This document shows positions 12,400 through 25,700 of a stretch of DNA of 64,000 bases, piece by piece. Both the position numbers and the translations under genes were made by a program. Below the pieces are notes generated by a model. The model was not told the origin of the DNA. It made no database searches and worked only from the letters and a program-made list of their open reading frames with translations. Source of the DNA: Xestospongia muta (lineage: Eukaryota; Porifera; Demospongiae; Haplosclerida; Petrosiidae). The stretch spans positions 2,706,932 to 2,770,931 of the forward strand of contig OY848925.1 in the NCBI GenBank assembly GCA_963693285.1. The letters are read 5' to 3'. The first letter of the stretch is position 1. Each line of letters begins with the position of its first letter.

Positions 12400-14300
12400 A
12401 GCTCTAATCACTTTATTTTACAGTTTTAACCTGTTTCGACTACTTTAATAGTATATTTAAGACAGATAAACTTACTAAACTCTTTAGATCCGCTTATTTA
12501 ACCAGTTTTCACAGTTATTTTCTAATCTTTTTTAACTTTCTAAAAGGTCTAATCACTTAATTTTAGAGTTTTAACCTGTTTCGACTACTTTATTAGTATA
12601 TTTAAGACAGATAAACTTACTAAACTCTTTAGATCAGCTTATTTAACCACTTTTCACAATTAATTTCTAATCTTTTTTAACTTTCAAAAAGCTCTAAACT
12701 CTTTATTTTAGAGTTTTAACCTATTTAGACTACTTTATTAGTATATTTAAGACAGATAAACTTACTAAACTCTTTAGATCAGCTTATTTAACCAGTATTC
12801 ACAGTTAATTTCTAATCTTTTTTATCTTTCAAAAAGCTCTAAACTCTTTATTTTAGAGTTTTAACCTATTTAGACTACTTTATTAGTATATTTATGACAG
12901 ATAAACTCACTAAATTTTTAGATCAGCTTATTTAACCAGTTTGCACAGTTAATTTCTAATCTTTTTTAACTTTCTAAAAGCTCTAATCTCTCTATTTTAG
13001 AGTTTTAACCTGTTTCGACTACTTTATTAGTATATTTAAGAGAGAGAAACTTACTAAACTCTTTAGATCAGCTTATTTAACCAGTTTTCACAGTTAATTT
13101 CTAATCTTTTTTAACTTTCAAAAAGCTCTAAACTCTTTATTTTAGAGTTTTAACCTATTTAGACTACTTTATTAGTATATTTATGACAGATGAACTTACT
13201 AAACTCTTTAGATCCGATTATTTAACCAGTTTTCACAGTTAATTTCTAATCTTTTTTAACTTTCAAAAAGCTCTAAACTCTTTATTTTAGAGTTTTAACC
13301 TATTTAGACTACTTTATTAGTATATTTAAGACAGAGAAACTTACTAAACTCTTTAGATCAGCTTATTTAACCAGTTTTTAAAGTTATTTTCTAATCTTTT
13401 TTAACTTTCTAAAAGCTCTAATCACTTTATTTTAGAGTTTTAACCTGTTTCGACTACTTTATTAGTATATTTAATACAGATAAACTTACTAAACTCTTTA
13501 GATCAGCTTATTTAACCAGTTTTCACAGTTAATTTCTAATCTTTTTTATCTTTCAAAAAGCTCTAAACTCTTTATTTTAGAGTTTTAACCTATTTAGACT
13601 ACTTTATTAGTATATTTAAGACAGATAAACTCACTAAACTCTTTAGATCAGCTTATTTAACCAGTTTTCACAGTTAATTTCTAATCTTTTCTAACTTTGT
13701 AAAAGCTCTAATCACTTTATTTTAGAGTTTTAACCTATTTAGACTACTTTAAGAGTATATTTAAGTCAGAGAAACTTATTAAACTCTTTAGATCAGCTTA
13801 TTTAACCAGTTTTCACAGTTAATTTCTAATCTTTTTTAACTTTCAAAAAGCTCTAAACTCTTTATTTTAGAGTTTTAACCTATTTAGACTACTTTATTAG
13901 TATATTTAAGACAGATAAACTTACTAAACTCTTTAGATCAGCTTATTTAACCAGTTTTCACAGTTAATTTCTAATCTTTTGTAACTTTCTAAAAGCTCTA
14001 ATCACTTTATTTTGGAGTTTTAACCTGTTTCGACTACTTTATTAGTATATTTAAGACAGATAATCTTACTAAACTCGTTAGATCAGCTTATTTAACCAGT
14101 TTTCACAGTCAATTTCTAATCTTTTTTAACTTTCAAAAAGCTCTAAACTCTTTATTTTAGAGTTTTAACCTATTTAGACTACTTTATTAGTATATTTAAG
14201 ACAGATAAACTTACTAAACTCTTTAGATCAGCTTATTTAACCAGTTTTCAAAGTTAATTTCTAATCTTTTTTAACTTTCACAAAGCTCTAAACTCTTTCT
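12400..14300 (+). repeat. Start of the CTGTTTCGAC variant domain
   Basis: From about 12,430 many monomers read CCTGTTTCGACTAC instead of CCTATTTAGACTAC and AACTTTCTAAAAGCTCTAATCAC instead of the standard 3' part. The first of these series (starts 12,421; 12,566; 12,711; 12,856) matches the monomers at 16,042; 16,187; 16,332; 16,477 at a constant offset of 3,621 bp, including ACCAGTATTCAC with TTTATCTTTC and the TAAATTTTTAG monomer. A neighbouring stretch (GAGAGAAAC, then GATGAACTTAC with GATCCGATT) fits 17,521-17,700 better, so more than one event is involved. The CTGTTTCGAC form is last seen near 21,846. Confidence 0.8.
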
Positions 14301-14699
14301 TTTAGAGTTTTAACCTATTTAGACTACTTTATTAGTATATTTAAGGCAGAAACACCTACTAAACTCTTTAGATCAACTTATTTAACCAGTTTTCACAGTT
14401 AATTTCTAATCTTTTTTAACTTTCAAAAAGCTCTAAACTCTTTATTTTAGAGTTTTAACCTATTTAGACTACTTTATTAGTATATTTCAGGCAGAAACAC
14501 TTACTAAACTCTTTAGATCAGCTTATTTAACCAGTTTTCACAGTTAATTTCTAATCTTTTTTAACTTTCAAAAAGCTCTAAACTCTTTATTTTAGAGATT
14601 TAACCTATTTAGACTACTTTATTAGTATATTTAAGACAGATAAACTTACTAAACTCTTTAGATCCGATTATTTAACCAGTTTCACAGTTAATTTCTAAT

Positions 14700-17600
14700 C
14701 TTTTTTAACTTTCAAAAAGCTCTAAACTCTTTTTTTTAGAGTTTTAACCTATTTGGACTGCTTTATTAGTATATTTAAGACAGCTAAACTTACTAAACTC
14801 TTTAGATCATCTTATTTAACCAGTTTTCACAGTTAATTTCTAACCTTTTTTAACTTTCAAAAAGCTCTAAATTCTTTATTTTAGAGTTTTAACCTATTTT
14901 GACTACTTTATTAGTTTTTTTAAGACAGATAAACTTACAAAATTCTTTTATCAACTTATTTAACCAGTTTTCACAGTTAATTTCTAATCTTTTTTAACTT
15001 TCAAAAAGCTCTAAACTCTTTATTTTAGAGTTTTAACCTATTTAGACTACTTTATTAGTATATTTAAGACAGATAAACTTACTAAACTCTTTAGATCAGC
15101 TTATTTAATCAGTTTTCACAGTTAATTTCTAATCTTTTTTAACTTTCAAAAAGCTCTAAACTCTTTATTTTAGAGTTTTAACCTATTTAGACTACTTTAT
15201 TAGTATATTTAAGACAGCTAACCTTACTAAACTCTTTAGATCAAGCTATTTAACCAGTTTTCAAGTTAATTTTTAATCTTTTTTAACATTCATAAAGCTC
15301 TAAACTCTTTATTTTAGAGTTTTAATTTATTTAGACTACTTTATTAGTATAATTAAGACAGATAAACTCACTAAATTCTTTAGATCAGCTTATTTAACCA
15401 TTTTTCACAGTTAATTTCTAATCTCTTTTAACTTTCTAAAAGCTCTAATCACTTTATTTTAGATTTTTAACCTATTTAGACTACTTTATTAGTATATTTA
15501 AGACGGAGAAACTTATTAAACTCTTTAGATCAGCTTATTTAACCAGTTTTCACAGTTAATTTCTAATCTTTTTTAACTTTCAAAAAGCTCTAAACTCTTT
15601 ATTTTAGAGTTTTAACCTATTTAGACTACTTTATTAGTATATTTAAGACAGATAAACTTACTAAACCCTTTAGATCCGATTATTTAACCAGTTTTCACAG
15701 TTAATTTGTAATGTTTTTTAACTTTCAAAAAGCTCTAAACTCTTTATTTTAGAGTTTTAACCTAATTAGACTACTTTATTAGTATATTTAAGACAGATAA
15801 ACTTACTAAACTCTTTAGATCAGCTTATTTAATCAGTTTTCACAGTTAATTTCTAATCTTTTTTAACTTTCAAAAAGCTCTAAACTCTTTATTTTAGAGT
15901 TTTAACCTATTTAGACTACTTTAATAGTATATTTAAGACAGCTAAACTTACTTAACTCTTTAGATCAACCTATTTAACCAGTTTTCACAGTTAATTTCTA
16001 ATCTTTTTTAACTTTCTAAAAGCTCTAATCACTTTATTTTACAGTTTTAACCTGTTTCGACTACTTTATTAGTATATTTAAGACAGATAAACTTACTAAA
16101 CTCTTTAGATCAGCTTATTTAACCAGTTTTCACAGTTATTTTCTAATCTTTTTTAACTTTCTAAAAGCTCTAATCACTTAATTTTAGAGTTTTAACCTGT
16201 TTCGACTACTTTATTAGTATATTTAAGACAGATAAACTTACTAAACTCTTTAGATCAGCTTATTTAACCAGTTTTCACAGTTAATTTCTAATCTTTTTTA
16301 ACTTTCAAAAAGCTCTAAACTCTTTATTTTAGATTTGTAACCTATTTAGACTACTTTATTAGTATATTTAAGACAGATAAACTTACTAAACTCTTTAGAT
16401 CAGCTTATTTAACCAGTATTCACAGTTAATTTCTAATCTTTTTTATCTTTCAAAAAGCTCTAAACTCTTTATTTTAGACTTTTAACCTATTTAGACTACT
16501 TTATTAGTATATTTAAGACAGATAAACTTACTAAATTTTTAGATCAGCTTATTTAACCAGTTTTCACAGTTAATTTCTAATCTTTTTTAACTTTCCAAAA
16601 GCTCTAATCTCTTTATTTTAGAGTTTTAACCTGTTTCGACTACTTTATTAGTATATTTAAAAGAGAGAAACTTACTAAACTCTTTAGATCAGCTTATTTA
16701 AACCAGTTTTCACAGTTAATTTCTAGTCTTTTTTAACTTTCAAAAAGGTTTAAACTCTTTATTTTGGAGTTTTAACCTATTTAGACTACTTTATTAGTAT
16801 ATTTAAGACAGATAAACTTACTAAACTCTTTAGATCAGCATGTTTAACCAGTTTTCACAGTTAATTTCTAATCTTTTTTAATTTTCAAAAAGCTCTAAAC
16901 TCTTTATTTTAGAGTTTTAACCTATTTGGACTACTTTATTAGTATATTTAAGACAGATAAACTTACTAAACTCTTTAGATCAACCTATTTAACCATTTTT
17001 CAAGTTAATTTCTAATCTTATTTAACTTTCAAAAAGCTCTAAACTCTTTATTTTAGAGTTTTAACCTATTTAGACTACTTTATTAGTATATTTAAGACAG
17101 ATAAACTTACTAAACTCTTTAGATCAGCTTATTTAACCAGTTTTCACAGTTATTTTCTAATCTTTTTTAACTTTCAAAAAGCTCTAAACTCTTTATTTTA
17201 GAGTTTTAACCTGTTTCGACTACTTTATTAGTATATTTAAGACAGATAAACTTACTAAACTCTTTAGATCAGCTTATTTAACCAGTATTCACAGTTAATT
17301 TCTAATCTTTTTTATCTTTCAAAAAGCTCTAAACTCTTTATTTTAGAGTTTTAACCTATTTAGACTGCTTTATTAGTATATTTAAGACAGATAAACTCAC
17401 TAAATTTTTAGATCAGCTTATTTAACCAGTTTTCACAGTTAATTTCTAATCTTTTTTAACTTTCTAAAAGCTCAAATCACTTTATTTTAGAGTTTTAACC
17501 TGTTTCGACTACTTTATTAGTATATTTAAGAGAGAGAAACTTACTAAACTCTTTAGATCAGCTTATTTAACCAGTTTTCACAGTTAATTTCTAATCGTTT

Positions 17601-18040
17601 TTAACTTTCAAAAAGCTCTAAACTCTTTATTTTAGAGTTTTAACCTATTTAGACTACTTTATTAGTATATTTAAGACAGATGAACTTACTAAACTCTTTA
17701 GATCCGATTATTTAACCAGTTTTCACAGTTAATTTCTAATTTTTTTAACTTTCAAAATGCTCTAAAATCTTTATTTTAGAGTTTTAACCTATTTAGACTA
17801 CTTTATCAGTATATTTAAGACAGATAAACTTACTAAACTCTTTAGATCAGCTTATTTAACCAGTTTTCACAGTTATTTTCTAATCTTTTTTAACTTTCTA
17901 AAAGCTCTAATCACTTTATTTTAGAGTTTTAACCTGTTTCGACTACTTTATTAGTATATTTAAGACAGATAAACTTACTAAACTCTTTAGATCAGCTTAT
18001 TTAACCAGTTTTCACAGTTAATTTCTAATCTTTTTTAACT
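14700..18040 (+). repeat. Long higher-order repeat, copy A (3,909-bp period)
   Basis: About 23 monomers reappear at 18,609-21,950 at a constant offset of 3,909 bp, verified at the monomers starting 14,739 and 18,648 (GGACTGC after TTTTTTTTAGAG) and 17,779 and 21,688 (TTTATCAGTATA). Every distinctive monomer in between is in the same order: CTAACCTTACTAAAC, TCAAGTTAATTTTTAATC, GACGGAGAAAC, AATTTGTAATGTTTTT, the TTTCGAC series and GAGAGAAAC. Only scattered single-base differences were seen, for example G at 16,337 against T at 20,246. Similarity stops near 18,040, leaving about four other monomers before copy B. Confidence 0.9.
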
Positions 18041-18608
18041 TTCAAAAACTCTAAACTCTTTATTTTAGAGTTTTAACCTATTTGGACTGCTTTATTAGTA
18101 TATTTAAGACAGATAAACTTACTAAACTCTTTAGATCATCTTATTTAACCAGTTGTCACAGTTAATTTCTAATCTTTTTTAACTTTCAAAAACCTCTAAA
18201 CTCTTTATTTTAGAGTTTTAACCTAATTAGACTACTTTATTAGTATATTTAAGACAGATAAACTTACTAAACTCTTTAGATCCGATTGTTTAACCAGTTT
18301 TCACAGTTAATTTCTAATCTTTTTTAACTTTCAAAAACCTCTAAACTCTTTATTTTAGAGTTTTAACCTATTTAGACTACTTTATTAGTATATTTAAGAC
18401 AGATAAACTTACTAAACTCTTTAGATCCGATTGTTTAACCAGTTTTCACAGTTAATTTCTAATCTTTTTTAACTTTCAAAAAGCTCTAAACTCTTTATTT
18501 TAGAGTTTTAACCTATTTAGACTACTTTATTAGTATATTTAAGACAGATAAACTTACTAAACTCTTTAGATCAGCTTATTTAACCAGTTTTCACAGTTAA
18601 TTTCTAAT

Positions 18609-21600
18609 CTTTTTTAACTTTCAAAAAGCTCTAAACTCTTTTTTTTAGAGTTTTAACCTATTTGGACTGCTTTATTAGTATATTTAAGACAGCTAAACTT
18701 ACTAAACTCTTTAGATCATCTTATTTAACCAGTTTTCACAGTTAATTTCTAACCTTTTTTAACTTTCAAAAAGCTCTAAATTCTTTATTTTAGAGTTTTA
18801 ACCTATTTAGACTACTTTATTAGTTTTTTTAAGACAGATAAACTTACAAAATTCTTTTATCAACTTATTTAACCAGTTTTCACAGTTAATTTCTAATCTT
18901 TTTTAACTTTCAAAAAGCTCTAAACTCTTTATTTTAGAGTTTTAACCTATTTAGACTACTTTATTAGTATATTTAAGACAGATAAACTTACTAAACTCTT
19001 TAGATCAGCTTATTTAATCAGTTTTCACAGTTAATTTCTAATCTTTTTTAACTTTCAAAAAGCTCTAAACTCTTTATTTTAGAGTTTTAACCTATTTAGA
19101 CTACTTTATTAGTATATTTAAGACAGCTAACCTTACTAAACTCTTTAGATCAAGCTATTTAACCAGTTTTCAAGTTAATTTTTAATCTTTTTTAACATTC
19201 ATAAAGCTCTAAACTCTTTATTTTAGAGTTTTAATTTATTTAGACTACTTTATTAGTATAATTAAGACAGATAAACTCACTAAATTCTTTAGATCAGCTT
19301 ATTTAACCATTTTTCACAGTTAATTTCTAATCTCTTTTAACTTTCTAAAAGCTCTAATCACTTTATTTTAGATTTTTAACCTATTTAGACTACTTTATTA
19401 GTATATTTAAGACGGAGAAACTTATTAAACTCTTTAGATCAGCTTATTTAACCAGTTTTCACAGTTAATTTCTAATCTTTTTTAACTTTCAAAAAGCTCT
19501 AAACTCTTTATTTTAGAGTTTTAACCTATTTAGACTACTTTATTAGTATATTTAAGACAGATAAACTTACTAAACCCTTTAGATCCGATTATTTAACCAG
19601 TTTTCACAGTTAATTTGTAATGTTTTTTAACTTTCAAAAAGCTCTAAACTCTTTATTTTAGAGTTTTAACCTAATTAGACTACTTTATTAGTATATTTAA
19701 GACAGATAAACTTACTAAACTCTTTAGATCAGCTTATTTAATCAGTTTTCACAGTTAATTTCTAATCTTTTTTAACTTTCAAAAAGCTCTAAACTCTTTA
19801 TTTTAGAGTTTTAACCTATTTAGACTACTTTATTAGTATATTTAAGACAGCTAAACTTACTTAACTCTTTAGATCAACCTATTTAACCAGTTTTCACAGT
19901 TAATTTCTAATCTTTTTTAACTTTCTAAAAGCTCTAATCACTTTATTTTACAGTTTTAACCTGTTTCGACTACTTTATTAGTATATTTAAGACAGATAAA
20001 CTTACTAAACTCTTTAGATCAGCTTATTTAACCAGTTTTCACAGTTATTTTCTAATCTTTTTTAACTTTCTAAAAGCTCTAATCACTTAATTTTAGAGTT
20101 TTAACCTGTTTCGACTACTTTATTAGTATATTTAAGACAGATAAACTTACTAAACTCTTTAGATCAGCTTATTTAACCAGTTTTCACAGTTAATTTCTAA
20201 TCTTTTTTAACTTTCAAAAAGCTCTAAACTCTTTATTTTAGATTTTTAACCTATTTAGACTACTTTATTAGTATATTTAAGACAGATAAACTTACTAAAC
20301 TCTTTAGATCAGCTTATTTAACCAGTATTCACAGTTAATTTCTAATCTTTTTTATCTTTCAAAAAGCTCTAAACTCTTTATTTTAGACTTTTAACCTATT
20401 TAGACTACTTTATTAGTATATTTAAGACAGATAAACTTACTAAATTTTTAGATCAGCTTATTTAACCAGTTTTCACAGTTAATTTCTAATCTTTTTTAAC
20501 TTTCTAAAAGCTCTAATCTCTTTATTTTAGAGTTTTAACCTGTTTCGACTACTTTATTAGTATATTTAAAAGAGAGAAACTTACTAAACTCTTTAGATCA
20601 GCTTATTTAAACCAGTTTTCACAGTTAATTTCTAATCTTTTTTAACTTTCAAAAAGGTTTAAACTCTTTATTTTGGAGTTTTAACCTATTTAGACTACTT
20701 TATTAGTATATTTAAGACAGATAAACTTACTAAACTCTTTAGATCAGCATATTTAACCAGTTTTCACAGTTAATTTCTAATCTTTTTTAATTTTCAAAAA
20801 GCTCTAAACTCTTTATTTTAGAGTTTTAACCTATTTGGACTACTTTATTAGTATATTTAAGACAGATAAACTTACTAAACTCTTTAGATCAACCTATTTA
20901 ACCATTTTTCAAGTTAATTTCTAATCTTATTTAACTTTCAAAAAGCTCTAAACTCTTTATTTTAGAGTTTTAACCTATTTAGACTACTTTATTAGTATAT
21001 TTAAGACAGATAAACTTACTAAACTCTTTAGATCAGCTTATTTAACCAGTTTTCACAGTTATTTTCTAATCTTTTTTAACTTTCAAAAAGCTCTAAACTC
21101 TTTATTTTAGAGTTTTAACCTGTTTCGACTACTTTATTAGTATATTTAAGACAGATAAACTTACTAAACTCTTTAGATCAGCTTATTTAACCAGTATTCA
21201 CAGTTAATTTCTAATCTTTTTTATCTTTCAAAAAGCTCTAAACTCTTTATTTTAGAGTTTTAACCTATTTAGACTGCTTTATTAGTATATTTAAGACAGA
21301 TAAACTCACTAAATTTTTAGATCAGCTTATTTAACCAGTTTTCACAGTTAATTTCTAATCTTTTTTAACTTTCTAAAAGCTCAAATCACTTTATTTTAGA
21401 GTTTTAACCTGTTTCGACTACTTTATTAGTATATTTAAGAGAGAGAAACTTACTAAACTCTTTAGATCAGCTTATTTAACCAGTTTTCACAGTTAATTTC
21501 TAATCTTTTTTAACTTTCAAAAAGCTCTAAACTCTTTATTTTAGAGTTTTAACCTATTTAGACTACTTTATTAGTATATTTAAGACAGATGAACTTACTA

Positions 21601-21950
21601 AACTCTTTAGATCCGATTATTTAACCAGTTTTCACAGTTAATTTCTAATTTTTTTAACTTTCAAAATGCTCTAAAATCTTTATTTTAGAGTTTTAACCTA
21701 TTTAGACTACTTTATCAGTATATTTAAGACAGATAAACTTACTAAACTCTTTAGATCAGCTTATTTAACCAGTTTTCACAGTTATTTTCTAATCTTTTTT
21801 AACTTTCTAAAAGCTCTAATCACTTTTTTTTAGAGTTTTAACCTGTTTCGACTACTTTATTAGTATATTTAAGAGAGATAAACTTACTAAACTCTTTAGA
21901 TCAGCTTATTTAACCAGTTTTCACAGTTAATTTCTAATCTTTTTAAACTT
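18609..21950 (+). repeat. Long higher-order repeat, copy B (3,909-bp period)
   Basis: Second copy of the block at 14,700-18,040, same orientation. The offset stays at 3,909 bp for more than 3 kb, so the copies have accumulated almost no indels. Near 21,830 copy B has TCACTTTTTTTTAG where copy A has TCACTTTATTTTAG. After about 21,950 the two diverge and copy B leads into the more degenerate monomers before the inversion. Confidence 0.9.
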
Positions 21951-22611
21951 TCAAAAAGCTCTAAACTCTTTATTTTAGAGTTTTAACCTATTTAGACTAC
22001 TTTATTAGTATATTTAAGACAGAGAAACTTACTAAACTCTTTAGATCAGCTTATTTAACCAGTTTTCACAGTTAATTTCTAATCTTTTTTAACTTTCAAA
22101 AAGCTCTAAACTCTTTATTTTAGAGTTTTAACCTATTTAGACTACTTTATTAGTATATTTAAGACAGATAAACTTACTAAACTCTTCAGATTAGTTTATT
22201 TGACCCGTTTCACAGTTAATTTCTAATCTTTTTATTTTTTCAAAAAGCTCTAAACTCTTTATTTTAGAGTTTTAACCTAATTAGACTACTTTGTTAGTAT
22301 ATTTAAGACAGATAAACTTACTAATCTCTTTAGATAATCTTATTTATCCAGTTTTCACAGTTAATTTCTAATCTTTTTTAACTTTCAAAAAGCTCTAATC
22401 ACTTTATTTTTGAGTTTTAACCTATTTAGACTACTTTATTAGTATAATTAAGACAGATAAACTTACTAAACTCTTTAGATCAGCTTATTTAATCAGTTTT
22501 CACAGTTAAATTCTAATCTTTTTTAACTTTCAAAAAGCTCTAAACTCTTTATTTTAGAGTTTTAACCTATTTACACTACTTTATTAGTATATTTAAGAGA
22601 GACACACTTAG

Positions 22612-22748
22612 TAAACTCTTTAGATCAGCTTATTTAACCAGTTTTCACAGTTAATTTCTAAAATAAACAGTTTTTACCTTTTTTAAATTTTTAAAAGATT
22701 AGAAATTAACTGTGAAAACTGGTTAAATAAGCTGATCTAAAGAGTTTA
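22612..22748. other. Left inversion junction: hairpin with 49-bp arms
   Basis: Forward satellite stops at 22,660 (ending TTAATTTCTA, monomer position 104) and reverse-strand satellite begins at once at the equivalent of monomer position 145. The last forward 49 bp (22,612-22,660) are the perfect reverse complement of 22,700-22,748, separated by 39 bp (22,661-22,699). That spacer is a diverged reverse monomer segment containing AACAGTTTTTACCTTTTTT where AGAGTTTAGAGC would be expected. CTA at the junction can be assigned to either side, a three-base microhomology. Such a structure could extrude as a cruciform; that is inference. Confidence 0.93.
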
Positions 22749-25700
22749 GTAAGTTTATCTGTCTTAAATATACTAATAAAGTAGTCTAAATAGGTTAAAA
22801 CTCTAAAATAAAGTGTTTAGAGCTTTTTGAAAGTTAAAAAAGATTAGAAATTAACTGTGAAAACTGGTTAAATAAGCTGATCTAAAGAGTTTAGTAAGTT
22901 TATCTGTCTTAAATATACTAATAAAGTAGTCTAAACAGGTTAAACCTCTAAAATAAAGAGTTTAGAGCTTTTTGAAAGTTAAAAAAGATTAGAAATTAAC
23001 TGTGAAAACTGGTTAAATAAGCTGATCTAAAGAGTTTAGAAAGTTTATCTGTCTTAAATATACTAATAAAGTAGTCTAAATAGGTTAAAACTCTAAAATA
23101 AAGAGTTTAGAGCTTTTTGAAAGTTAAAAAAGATTAGAAATTAACTGTGAAAACTTGTTAAATAATCGGATCTAAACAGTTTAGCAAGTTTATCTGTCTT
23201 AAATGTACTAATAAAGTAGTCTAAATAGGTTAAAACTCTAAAATAAAGAGTTTAGAGCTTTTTGAAAGTTAAAAAAGATTAGAAATTAACTGTGAAAACT
23301 GGTTAAATAAGCTGATCTAAAGAATTTAGTAAGTTTATGTGTCTTAAATTTACTAATAAAGTAGTGTAAATAGGTTAAAACTCTAAAATAAATAATTTCT
23401 ACCTTTTGGAAAATTTAAAAAGATTAGAAATTAACTGTGAAAACTGCTTAAATAAGCTGATCTAAAGAGTTTAGTAAGTTTATCTGTCTTAAATATACTA
23501 ATAAAGTAGTCTAAATAGGTTAAAACTCTAAAATAAAGAGTTTAGAGCTTTTTGAAAGTTAAAAAAGATTAGATATTAACTGTGAAAACTGGTTAAATAA
23601 GCTGATCTAAAGAGTTTAGTAAGTTTATCTGTCTGAAATATACTAATAAAGTAGTCTAAATAGGTTAAAACTCTAAAATAAAGAGTTTAGAGCTTTAAGA
23701 AAGTTGAAAAAGCTTAGAAATTAACTGTGAAAACTGGTTAAATAAGCTGATCTAAAGAGTTTAGTAAGTTTATCTGTCTTAAATATACTAATAAAGTAGT
23801 CTAAATAGATTAAACTCTAAAATAAAGAGTTTAGAGCTTTTTGAAAGTTAAGAAAGATTAGAAATTAACTGTGAAAACTGGTTAAATAAGCTGATCTTAA
23901 GAGTTTAGTAAGTTTATCTGTCTTAAATATACTAATAAAGTAGTCTAAATAGGTTAAAACTCTAAAATAAAGAGTTTAGAGCTTTTTGAAAGTTAAAAAA
24001 GATTAGAAATTAACTGTGAAAACTGGTTAAATAAGCTGATCTAAAGAGTATAGTAAGTTTATCTGTCTTAAATATACTAATAAAGTAGTCTAAATAGGTT
24101 AAAACTCTAAAATAAAGAGTTTAGAGCTTTTTGAAAGTTAAAAAAGATTAGAAATTAACTGTGAAAACTGGTTAAATAAGCTGATCTAAAGAGTTTAGTA
24201 AGTTTAGCTCTCTTAAATATACTAATAAAGTAGTCTAAATAGGTTTAAACTCTAAAATAAAGAGTTTAGAGCTTTTCAAAAGTTAAAAAAGATTAGAAAT
24301 TAACTGTGAAAACTGGTTAAATAAGCTGATCTAAAGAGTTTAGTAAGTTTATCTGTCTTAAATATAGTAATAAAGTAGTCTAAATAGGTTAAAACTCTAA
24401 AATAAAGAGTTTAGAGCTTTTTGAAAAAAAAAAAAGAATAGAAATTAACTGTGAAAACTGGTTAAATAAGCTGATCTAAAGAGTTTAGTAAGTTTATCTG
24501 TCTTAAATATACTAATAAAGAAGTCTAAATAGGTTAAAACTCTAAAATAAAGAGTTTAGAGCTTTTTGAAAGTTAAAAAAGATTAGAAATTAACTGTGAA
24601 AACTGGTTAAATAAGCTGATCTAAAGAGTTTAGTAAGTTTATCTGTCTTAAATATACTAATAAAGTAGTCTAAATAGACTAAAACTCTAAAATAAAGATT
24701 TAGAGCTTTTTGAAAGTTAAAAAAGATTAGAAATTAACTGTGAAAACTGGTTAAATAAGCTGATCTAAAGAGTTTAGTAAGTGTATCTGTCTTAAATATA
24801 CTAATAAAGTCGTCTAAATAGGTTAAAACTCTAAAATAAAGAGTTTAGAGCTTTTTGAAAGTTAAAAAAGATTAGAAATTAACTGTGAAACCTGGTTAAA
24901 TAAGCTGATCTAAAGAGTTTAGTAAGTTTATCTGTCTTAAATATACTAATAAAGTAGTCTAAATAGGTTAAAACTCTAAAATAAAGAGTTTAGAGCTTTT
25001 TGAAAGATAAAAAAGATTAGAAATTAACTGTGAAAACTGGTTAAATAAGCTGATCTAAAGACTTTAGTAAGTTTATCTGTCTTAAATATACTAATAAAGT
25101 AGTCTAAATAGGTTAAAACTCTAAAATAAAGAGTTTAGAGCTTTTTAAAAGTTAAAAAAGATTAGAAATTAACTGTGAAAACTGGTTAAATAAGCTGATC
25201 TAAAGAGTTTAGTAAGTTTATCTGTCTTAAATACACTAATAAAGTAGTCTAAATAGGTTAAAACTCTAAACAAAGTGATAGAGCTTTTTGAAAGTTAAAA
25301 AAAATTAGAAATTAACTGTGAAAACTGGTTAAATAAGCTGATCTAAAGAGTTTAGTAAGTTTATCTGTCTTAAATATACTAATAAAGTAGTCTAAATAGG
25401 TTAAAACTCTAAAATAAAGAGTTTAGAGCTTTTTAAAAGTTAAAAAAGATTAGAAATTAACTGTGAAAACTGGTTAAATAAGCTGATCTAAAGAGTTTAG
25501 TAAGTTTATCTGTCTTAAATATACTAATAAAGTAGTCTAAATAGGATAAAACTCTAAAATAAAGAGTTTAGAGCTTTTTGAAAGTTAAAAAAGATTAGAA
25601 ATTAACTGTGAAAACTGGTTAAATAAGCTGATCTAAATAGTTTAGTAAGTTTATCTGTCTTATATACACTAATAAAGTAGTCTAAATAGGTCAAAACTCT

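Larger units (their letters stand above)
1..22660 (+). repeat. 145-bp AT-rich satellite, forward block 1
   Basis: Uninterrupted head-to-tail tandem array of about 156 monomers. Taking the motif GAGTTTTAACC as monomer start, successive starts are 145 bp apart (for example 291, 436; 725, 870), with scattered units shortened or lengthened by a few bases. Composition is about 77% A+T. Most monomers differ from the consensus at only a few positions, but variants such as ACCAACTTAGAC, GATCCGATT, AGTATTTTTAAG or CTGTTTCGAC recur in ordered series, showing higher-order organisation. No reading frame of useful length exists: TAA and TTAA occur several times per monomer and the frame shifts at each repeat. 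The array begins before position 1. Monomers at about 22,170-22,620, just before the inversion, are noticeably more diverged. The function is unknown; structural heterochromatin is an inference from the array structure alone. Confidence 0.97.

Noticed and set aside
12430..21850. TTTCGAC variant as a CENP-B-box-like site
   Set aside because: Only the TTCG core matches; the downstream CGGG portion required by the known box is absent.
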